Shown one piece after another: positions 31,730-36,865 of a DNA stretch of 36,865 bases. Within the stretch, counting starts at the first letter, position 1; the number at the start of each line of letters is the position of its first letter. The translations under genes and the position numbers were made by a program. Location: the NCBI GenBank assembly GCA_027492545.1, contig JAPUEL010000092.1, positions 1-36,865 on the forward strand, written 5' to 3'. The notes beneath the pieces are model-generated. The model was given only the letters and a program-made list of their open reading frames with translations, did no database searches and was not told the DNA's origin. The stretch is from Propionibacteriaceae bacterium (GTDB taxonomy: Bacteria; Actinomycetota; Actinomycetes; Propionibacteriales; Propionibacteriaceae).

Positions 31730-32812
31730 TCAGCAGACCTTGCGGGTCCAGCCGAACTTGTCCTCGGCGCGCCCGAACTGGATGTCGACGAGGTGCTGAC
31801 GGATGGCACGCGTCTTCGGGCCCGGCCTGCCGTCCGCCACCGTCTGCACGCCGCGCTGGGGCGAGTTGAAGCCGGTGATCGGCGTGACGACGGCGGCCGT
31901 CCCGCAGGCGAACACCTCGGGGATCTGGCCGGACTCGACGCCGTCGAGCACCTCGTCGACCGAGATGGGGCGCTCGACGGGGGTGAGCCCGTGCTCGGAG
32001 GCAAGCGCGAGGATGGACTCGCGCGTCACGCCGGCCAGGATGGAGCCGAGGGCGGGGGTGACCAGCTCGTCGTCGGCGGTGACGAACATGACGTTCATGG
32101 TGCCGCACTCCTCCACCCACTTGTGCTCGGCGCCGTCGGTCCACAGCACCTGGCTGCAGCCGTTGGCGTAGGCCTCCTGCGTGGCGACGAGGCTGGCGGC
32201 GTAGTTGCCGCCGCACTTCGCGGTGCCGGTGCCGCCGGGGGCGGCGCGCGTGTAGTTGGGCGTGATCCAGAGCTTGACCGGCTCCGAGTAGTACGGGCCC
32301 GCCGGGGTGGCGATGACGGCGAACCGGTAGCTGTTGGCCTCGCGGACGCCGAGGTACGGCTCCGAGGCGATCATGAACGGGCGCAGGTAGAGGCTCTGCT
32401 CGTTCTCGCCCACCGGCACCCAGTCACGCTCCAGCTTGACGAGTTCGGCGACCGAGTCGAGGAACAGTTCCTCGGGCAGCACCGCCATGCCCATCCGCTG
32501 CGCGGACTGCATGAAGCGGGCCGCGTTGCGCTCGGGCCGGAAGAGCCAGATGGAGTCGTCGTCGCGACGGTAGGCCTTGAGGCCCTCGAAGATCTCCTGC
32601 CCGTAGTGCAGGACCGCGGCCGCGGGGTGCAGGGCCCACTCCGTCATGGGCACGATCCGCGGCTCCTGCCAGCCGTCACCGGCCTGGAAGTCGATGACCG
32701 CCATGTGGTCCACGTAATAGCGACCGAACCCGGGATCCGCGAGCGCGGCCAGGCGGGCGGCGTCCGACGTGGGCGTGGTGGTACGGGTGAGCGAGAACAT
32801 GGCCATGGTCAC
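31730..32812 (-). CDS. ilvE: Branched-chain amino acid aminotransferase
   Basis: This 360-aa PLP enzyme of fold type IV performs the last step of valine, leucine and isoleucine synthesis, and the first of their breakdown. The PLP lysine is K199 in GTAKCGGNYAAS; EIFEGLKAY, LYLRPFMIAS and the C-terminal ACGTAAVVTPI are diagnostic. The length fits the actinobacterial enzyme (about 365 aa). The GTG at 32812 overlaps the ABC-F stop in GTGA; ATG at 32806 or 32800 are alternatives. Co-transcription with the ABC-F gene would put this housekeeping enzyme under the leader attenuator unless an internal promoter exists. Confidence 0.95.
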   Translation of the reverse strand: MTMAMFSLTRTTTPTSDAARLAALADPGFGRYYVDHMAVIDFQAGDGWQEPRIVPMTEWALHPAAAVLHYGQEIFEGLKAYRRDDDSIWLFRPERNAARFMQSAQRMGMAVLPEELFLDSVAELVKLERDWVPVGENEQSLYLRPFMIASEPYLGVREANSYRFAVIATPAGPYYSEPVKLWITPNYTRAAPGGTGTAKCGGNYAASLVATQEAYANGCSQVLWTDGAEHKWVEECGTMNVMFVTADDELVTPALGSILAGVTRESILALASEHGLTPVERPISVDEVLDGVESGQIPEVFACGTAAVVTPITGFNSPQRGVQTVADGRPGPKTRAIRQHLVDIQFGRAEDKFGWTRKVC

Positions 32813-34485
32813 TGATGGTAGACCCCCCGTTTTCCGTCGCCCTCAGTGTCCACAGGTTCGAGCGCCACCGCGATGGAGCCGTCTGGATGCAGCTCCAACC
32901 GCCTGTCGACGGCGAGGCGGGCGAGGAAGTCGTCGTCGTGCGAGACCACCAGCAACCCGCCGCGATACTGAGTCAAGACGTCGACGAGGACCTCGGCTGT
33001 GGCGAGGTCCAGGTTGTTGGTGGGCTCGTCGAGGATGAGCAGTTGGGCCGGCGGGTCGGCAAGGAGAAGCGCGGCCAGCGCGGCCCGGAAGCGCTCGCCG
33101 CCGGAGAGGGTGCCGAGCGGGCGAAGCACGGTGTCGCGGCGGAGCCCGAACCGGGCCAGCCGGTTCCGGATGGTGGCCGGGTCGACGGTGGGGGCGGCAT
33201 CGCGGACGCAGTCAAGGACGGCGCGCCGGTCGTCGAGGTGGTCGAGGCGTTGCGGGAGGTACCCGACGCGGGCGCAGATCGAACCACGTACCTCCCGTTG
33301 ATCGGGCCGGGCAGAGCCACTCACCGGCGCAGACCGCGTCGAATCCCTCGTCGGGATCAGGCCCCCCACCATCGACTCGATCAGGACCGTCTTCCCGACG
33401 CCGTTGGGGCCCACCAGCGCGACCCGCTCCGGCCCCTGGATGACGTGGACCGCGCCTGCCGCGTCGACGATCTCGGCCAGTCGTCGGCCGCTGCCCACAC
33501 CCGGGTCGGGGAGGTCGATCCGCACCCGCTCGTCGTCGCGGAGCCGCGACTCGGCGTCGTCGACGGCGGAGCGGGCTGCGGCGATCTTGTCGTCGAACTC
33601 TCCTCGCGCCTTCGCGACGGCCTTCTCGGAGCGGTTGGCGTAGAAGTCACGGGCGGCCTTGCTCACCCCCCGCGCGGCCGCCGGCTTACCGGCGTTTTCC
33701 CGCCTGGCAAGGCGCTTCTCCGCCTCGACCTTCTGCCGACGCTCAACGCGCAGCTGCTGCTCGGCCGCCCGGAGGGCACGCGCGGCGGCCTCCTGCGCGA
33801 TGCCCACCGCCTCGCGGTACACGTCCCAGTTGCCGCCGAACAGCTTTGCGCCGCCGTCGCGGACCTCGACGATCGACCCGACGCGGCGCAGCAGCTCGAC
33901 GTCGTGGCTGACCACCAGGAGGGTCCCTCGCCAGCACTCGACGAGGGCGTACACCCGGGCACGGGTGTCGCGGTCGAGGTTGTTGGTGGGCTCGTCGAGC
34001 AGCACCACGTCGAAGCGGCGCACGCTCAGCCCCACCAGAGCCACCAGCATCGCCTCACCCCCTGACAGGGTGCCGACGGGGCGGTCCAGGCCCAGGTCCA
34101 GGCCGACTGCGCCCAGCTCCTCCGCGGCGCGCGACTCGATGTCCCAGTCGTCGCCGACGGCGTCGTAGTGGACCGGATCGGGGTCGCCGGCGACGATGGC
34201 GCGCAGCGCCGCTACTTGGCGACGGATGCCCAGGAGGTCGGCGACCGTGTCGCCGGTGCGCAGGATCAGATTCTGCGGCAGCACGCCGACCATCCCCTCG
34301 GCCGTGACCGAGCCCGCCGTCGGGCGCAGCTCGCCGGTGATCAGCTTGAGGAGGGTGGATTTGCCCGAGCCGTTGTCGCCGACGACGCCGGTGACCCCCG
34401 GCGGAAAGGCGACGGTGACGTCGTCGAGGCAAGAGGAGCCGTCGGGCCAGGCGAGGTGAACGTGGTTGAACGTGACAGAAAACAA
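32809..34485 (-). CDS. ABC-F family ATPase (ribosome-associated, antibiotic-resistance-like)
   Basis: This 558-aa protein has two ABC domains and no membrane segment, the ABC-F layout. Domain 1 has Walker A GDNGSGKS (36-43), signature LSGGE (140-144) and LLDEPTNNLD (from about 162); domain 2 has GPNGVGKT (359-366), LSGGE (460-464) and ILDEPTNNLD. The charged, probably coiled-coil linker between them (about 230-320, rich in A, R, E and K) is where ABC-F proteins reach into the ribosomal tRNA site. I place the start at TTG 34485 (GGAG six bases upstream), where family similarity begins; an open frame to 34659 is serine/arginine-rich and overlaps the leader. A leader peptide and attenuator-like terminator directly upstream suggest an antibiotic-induced ribosome-protection protein; a housekeeping translation factor is the alternative. 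Confidence 0.88.
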   Translation of the reverse strand: MFSVTFNHVHLAWPDGSSCLDDVTVAFPPGVTGVVGDNGSGKSTLLKLITGELRPTAGSVTAEGMVGVLPQNLILRTGDTVADLLGIRRQVAALRAIVAGDPDPVHYDAVGDDWDIESRAAEELGAVGLDLGLDRPVGTLSGGEAMLVALVGLSVRRFDVVLLDEPTNNLDRDTRARVYALVECWRGTLLVVSHDVELLRRVGSIVEVRDGGAKLFGGNWDVYREAVGIAQEAAARALRAAEQQLRVERRQKVEAEKRLARRENAGKPAAARGVSKAARDFYANRSEKAVAKARGEFDDKIAAARSAVDDAESRLRDDERVRIDLPDPGVGSGRRLAEIVDAAGAVHVIQGPERVALVGPNGVGKTVLIESMVGGLIPTRDSTRSAPVSGSARPDQREVRGSICARVGYLPQRLDHLDDRRAVLDCVRDAAPTVDPATIRNRLARFGLRRDTVLRPLGTLSGGERFRAALAALLLADPPAQLLILDEPTNNLDLATAEVLVDVLTQYRGGLLVVSHDDDFLARLAVDRRLELHPDGSIAVALEPVDTEGDGKRGVYHQ

Positions 34486-34526
34486 GGGGTACTCCGATCG
34501 ATCAGCCGGGGGGGCGCTGAGACCGG

Positions 34527-34569
34527 AACAAAAGAACTCCGGCTGCTCAGCAGTGCGCTGAGGCCGGAG
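34527..34569 (-). terminator. Leader terminator (attenuator) of the ABC-F operon
   Basis: Read on the minus strand, 34569-34537 folds into a stem with arms CTCCGGC/GCCGGAG, then CTCAGC/GCTGAG around the loop GCACT (a two-base bulge), followed at once by TTCTTTTGTT (34536-34527). This is the only hairpin in the window with a clear T-rich tail. It lies between a short leader frame and the ABC-F start. TCAGCGCA in the 5' arm is complementary to the last eight bases of the leader frame, and GCCGGA in the 3' arm can pair with TTCCGG just downstream, giving a competing antiterminator fold. Confidence 0.8.
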
Positions 34570-34586
34570 CGGACAGCTCGACGGCG

Positions 34587-34622
34587 TCAGCGCAGGGGCG
34601 CGGTGCCGATCAGATCTGTCAC
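34587..34622 (-). CDS. Eleven-residue leader peptide upstream of the ABC-F gene
   Basis: A short frame encodes MTDLIGTAPLR, starting with GTG at 34622 and ending with TGA at 34587. GAGGAG (34636-34631) lies eight bases upstream of the start, an ideal spacing and better than the site of the ABC-F gene itself. The final bases TGCGCTGA (34594-34587) are complementary to TCAGCGCA in the following terminator. The frame is typical of leader peptides that sense ribosome-stalling antibiotics upstream of erm and ABC-F genes. It ends in Leu-Arg before the stop. I do not recognise this exact peptide as one already described. Confidence 0.75.
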   Translation of the reverse strand: MTDLIGTAPLR

Positions 34623-34638
34623 TGGAGTCACTCCTCGT

Positions 34639-34655
34639 GCGGGAATACGTCCCGC
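34639..34655 (-). promoter_or_regulatory. Hairpin just upstream of the leader peptide
   Basis: GCGGGA-ATACG-TCCCGC forms a perfect 6-bp stem two bases upstream of the leader peptide's ribosome binding site. It may be a 5' structure of the leader RNA or an operator. No confident -10/-35 pair was found nearby. Confidence 0.45.
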
Positions 34656-34920
34656 CCATGATGCCATGTGAGCGGGCCAGGAAGCCACCGCTCGACGAAG
34701 CGGATGTGGGATCCGCGCGAGGGTGGGGGACGGGGGAATCGAGGCACGGCCGAGGGCGGCGCAGCAGTCAGGGAGAGCCAGGAGACGCGACGCGCGCAGG
34801 AGGGTGGGAGACGGGAGGGCGGCTGGGCGCAGGGATGCCCAGCCCGAGGGGCACCCAGAACGACCCGCCTGAAGCAGACCCTGGCCAGGGCCGCCGTCCC
34901 GGCACCGTGTGCCCGTTGGT
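34656..34920. other. Gene-free, purine-rich region upstream of the ABC-F leader
   Basis: No gene is supported here. The plus strand is purine-rich with several G runs (around 34721-34740 and 34801-34825). It must contain the promoter of the ABC-F operon, but I cannot identify one with confidence. Confidence 0.4.
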
Positions 34921-34975
34921 TTCGACACGCGCTGAGCCGCAGGCGGCTCGGCGCGGCTCAACCAGCGGGAATGGC
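34921..34975 (+). repeat. REP-like palindromic repeat, single copy
   Basis: The core GAGCCGCAGGCGGCTC (GAGCCG-CAGG-CGGCTC) is a hairpin, framed by GTTTCGACACGCGCT and CTCAACCAGCGGGAATGG. The frame matches the elements at 8253-8480 (TTCGAGG ... CTCAGCCAGCGGGAGCGG), so they belong to one dispersed family. It lies between the 138-aa gene and the ABC-F operon leader. Confidence 0.6.
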
Positions 34976-35000
34976 GCGGCTCACCCGGCCGTCGGGAGGA

Positions 35001-35417
35001 TCAGTCCTGCGGAATGCGGCCCTCGAGCGCCCAGGCGAGGAACTCCTTCAGGTCGCCGGTCTCGCCGTCGCGGCCTCCGCGCCCGATCACCAGCGGCGCC
35101 AGCGTGGGCTCCAGCTTCACCCCGCGCAGCCGCTCCATCCATCCCCCGGGGACGGTGAGCGAGTAGTAGTTGCCCTCGGTGTCGATGCCGACGGAGTGGT
35201 TGGTGCGCAGGTACCAGCCCACCTTGTCGGTCTTCACCACGTGCCCGCTGAGCGTCTTCGCCTGCAGCGGCCGCGGCTCGAGCCCCTGGGCCCGCGCAGC
35301 AATGATGAACTCGTCGATGAGCACCTTCGCCCGTGCGGCCTCTGCCCGGGCATGCCCCTCGGTGAGCTCGTGCCGGATCTTGGCCGCCTTCTGGCGTTCG
35401 CTCAGTTCCTCTGCCAC
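35001..35417 (-). CDS. Conserved-looking protein of unknown function
   Basis: This 138-aa soluble protein has no signal peptide or membrane segment. A charged helical N-terminus (AEELSERQKAAKIRHELTEGHARAEAARAKVLIDEFIIAARAQGLEP) precedes a compact beta-rich part with GWYLRTNHSVGIDTEGNYYSLTVPGG, then an acidic helix at the C-terminus. Codon use and composition look native, and the start GTG at 35417 lies six bases after TAGGCT (35429-35424), a leaderless-type promoter. I do not recognise the family. It follows the SDR gene by 29 bases on the same strand. Confidence 0.75.
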   Translation of the reverse strand: MAEELSERQKAAKIRHELTEGHARAEAARAKVLIDEFIIAARAQGLEPRPLQAKTLSGHVVKTDKVGWYLRTNHSVGIDTEGNYYSLTVPGGWMERLRGVKLEPTLAPLVIGRGGRDGETGDLKEFLAWALEGRIPQD

Positions 35418-35446
35418 GCCCCCAGCCTAACGCCCGAGCCTGCGGC

Positions 35447-36175
35447 TCAGATGGTGAAGCCGCCGTCGACGAGAATCTCCTGGCCGGTGATGTAGGCCGC
35501 CTCGTTCGTCGCGAGGAACGCGACCGCTGCCGCGACCTCCTCCGGCTCCCCGAACCGCCTCGCGGGGATCGTCGCCATCAGCCGCTGCGCGTCTGCCGCG
35601 TCCGTGTGGAGCCGCTTCAGTCGTTCGGTCGCGGTGTAGCCCGGCGCGACCGTGTTGCAGGTCACCCCGTCCGCCGCGACCTCCATTGCCAGCGTCCGCA
35701 GATGATTGGTCACGGCCGCGCGCATCGCGTTGCTCACCGGGAGCGTGAGCGCCGGGCGGCGCACCGTGAGGCTCGTGATCGCGACGATCCGTCCCCAGCC
35801 CCGCGACCGCATGCCCGCCAGCACGCCGTCGACCAGCCGCACCGTCGACATGAACGTGGTCTCGAACCCGGCGCCCCAGGCGTCCTCGGTGACCGCGCTG
35901 GGCAGCCCAGGCGGCGGGCCGCCCGCGTTGCTGACCAGGATGTCCACGTCGCCGGCCCGGTCGACGAGGCGGAACACGTCATCCACGTGGCTCACGTCCG
36001 CCGGCACCCACGAGGCTCCGATCCGCACCGCGGCAGCCTTCAACTCGGCCGCGTTGCGCGCCGCGATGGTGACCTCGGCCCCCATCTCACGCAGCGCCTT
36101 CGCCGTGGCGAACCCGATGCCCCTGCTCGCGCCCGTGACCAAGGCGCGCTTCCCCTCGATCCTGAACATGCCCAT
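35447..36175 (-). CDS. SDR-family oxidoreductase lacking the canonical Tyr-Lys motif
   Basis: This 242-aa protein has the classical short-chain dehydrogenase fold: nucleotide motif TGASRGIG (about 15-22), DVSH, NAGG and the C-terminal PGYTATER and YITGQEILVDGGFT. In the active-site region the expected YxxxK is replaced: after SLT (the serine) the sequence reads LPVSNAMRAAV, with no tyrosine and with arginine instead of lysine. Similar SDR groups without the tyrosine exist among ketoacyl-reductase-like proteins, so activity and substrate are uncertain. TAGCGT lies six bases before the ATG at 36175 (leaderless type); ATG 36169 is an alternative. Confidence 0.88.
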   Translation of the reverse strand: MGMFRIEGKRALVTGASRGIGFATAKALREMGAEVTIAARNAAELKAAAVRIGASWVPADVSHVDDVFRLVDRAGDVDILVSNAGGPPPGLPSAVTEDAWGAGFETTFMSTVRLVDGVLAGMRSRGWGRIVAITSLTVRRPALTLPVSNAMRAAVTNHLRTLAMEVAADGVTCNTVAPGYTATERLKRLHTDAADAQRLMATIPARRFGEPEEVAAAVAFLATNEAAYITGQEILVDGGFTI

Positions 36176-36285
36176 GACACGACGCTACTCCGCCCATGGG
36201 GAGGCGAGGAGCCAAACCGCGACCCCCACCGTCCTCGCGGTGACCCGTCTGAGAAACTGGCACGGACGGTTCCTAGGAGGTCCCC

Positions 36286-36865
36286 ATGCCGGAGTTTCGC
36301 TACGTTGACATGCTGCCGATCGGGCACGACGAGACGCCCTACCGCCTGCTCACCACAGAGGGCGTGGAGGTCGTGGAGGGCCCCGAGGGCCGGCGGTTCC
36401 TCAAGGTGGCGCCGGAGGCCCTGACCCTGCTCGCCGAGACCGCGATGCACGACATCGCCCACTACCTGCGCCCCGCGCACCTCCAGCAGCTGCGCACCAT
36501 CCTCGACGACGAGGAGGCCAGCCCCAACGACAAATTCGTCGCGCTGGACCTCATGAAGAACGCCAACATCGCCGCCGGCGGCGTGCTGCCGATGTGCCAG
36601 GACACCGGCACCGCGATCATCATGGGCAAGCGCGGCCAGCAGGTGCTGAGCGAGGGCACCGATGAGCGCCCCCTGTCGATGGGCGTGTTCAACGCCTACA
36701 CCAAGCTGAACCTGCGCTACTCGCAGAACGCACCTCTGACGATGTGGGAGGAGAAGAACACCGGCTCCAACCTGCCTGCGCAGATCGAGCTGTACGCCGA
36801 CACCGCTGAAGGCCACGAGAACACCTACAAGTTCCTCTTCATGGCCAAGGGCGGCGGCTCGGCGA
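36286..36865 (+). CDS. fumA: Fumarate hydratase class I, N-terminal part (cut by window end)
   Basis: The first 193 codons of an iron-sulfur, class I fumarase (about 550 aa when complete), which interconverts fumarate and malate in the TCA cycle. The N-terminus [17 protein letters not shown], the cluster cysteine in [10 protein letters not shown] (residues near 104-113), and [11 protein letters not shown] at the cut match the single-chain FumA/FumB type. The ATG at 36286 has AGGAGG five bases upstream (36275-36280). The gene runs off the right end of the window, so the C-terminal domain is not seen. It is divergent from the SDR gene. Confidence 0.95.
   Translation, partial: MPEFRYVDMLPIGHDETPYRLLTTEGVEVVEGPEGRRFLKVAPEALTLLAETAMHDIAHYLRPAHLQQLRTILDDEEASPNDKFVALDLMKNANIAAGGVLPMCQDTGTAIIMGKRGQQVLSEGTDERPLSMGVFNAYTKLNLRYSQNAPLTMWEEKNTGSNLPAQIELYADTAEGHENTYKFLFMAKGGGSA

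Noticed and set aside
34486..34659. N-terminal extension of the ABC-F protein to 34659
   Set aside because: The added residues are Ser/Arg/Pro-rich without ABC-F similarity, and the stretch contains the leader peptide and terminator.
34715..34830. Second G-quadruplex upstream of the ABC-F leader
   Set aside because: G runs are present but loop lengths are irregular and exceed seven bases for at least one loop.
1..36865. tRNA, rRNA, prophage or insertion sequence
   Set aside because: No cloverleaf with a T-loop motif, rRNA core sequence, transposase, integrase or phage gene was found on either strand.

Overview
The window is very GC-rich, densely packed chromosomal DNA with many GTG/TTG starts. 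A mycothiol biosynthesis gene (mshB), the LLM/FMN-reductase CE1758-CE1759 pair, class I fumarase, GlgX and an LplA/B/C-type sugar importer together point to a high-GC actinobacterium, most likely of the Propionibacteriaceae (inference from gene content; no rRNA or other marker is present). I see no rRNA, tRNA, CRISPR array, prophage or insertion sequence.

Layout. 1-1.1 kb: mutY. 1.1-13.6 kb: a carbohydrate-use region: a YicI-type GH31 alpha-xylosidase divergent from a LacI-family regulator, a large GH3 beta-glycosidase carrying an inserted beta-trefoil-like domain, a DUF624 (YesL-like) membrane protein, then, after a cluster of REP-like repeats and a DUF389 membrane protein, a minus-strand ABC sugar importer (two permeases and a lipoprotein, no ATPase). 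The 12-mer GTCGAAACGCTT occurs in the yicI/lacI divergent promoter and exactly at the predicted transcription start of the importer, so one LacI regulon is likely. 13.9-22.4 kb: housekeeping genes: ald, a 31-bp perfect inverted repeat, arsC-like, nadE, a secreted TIMP/NTR-like protein, DUF4126, a diacylglycerol-kinase-like lipid kinase coupled to glgX. 22.5-29.2 kb: a small membrane-anchored protein with a DUF5671 protein, a CDF-like transporter, two overlapping Gfo/Idh/MocA oxidoreductases, a HAD hydrolase and mshB. 29.2-31.1 kb: an LLM flavin monooxygenase with its FMN reductase, separated by an 86-bp imperfect palindrome and a G-quadruplex motif. 31.2-34.7 kb: a minus-strand operon of ABC-F ATPase, ilvE and a small membrane protein. 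35-36.9 kb: an unknown protein, an atypical SDR and the start of a class I fumarase gene cut by the window end.

The most striking element is the leader of the ABC-F gene. On the minus strand there is a well-spaced Shine-Dalgarno, an 11-codon open frame (MTDLIGTAPLR), then a GC-rich hairpin followed by a T-rich run, and only then the TTG start of the ABC-F gene. The last eight bases of the small frame are perfectly complementary to part of the 5' arm of the hairpin, which is the architecture of a ribosome-controlled (antibiotic-sensing) transcription attenuator. It would control the ABC-F protein and, through a 4-base overlap, ilvE.

Many starts lie 6-7 bases behind a TANNNT-like -10 box, consistent with leaderless mRNAs, which are common in actinobacteria.
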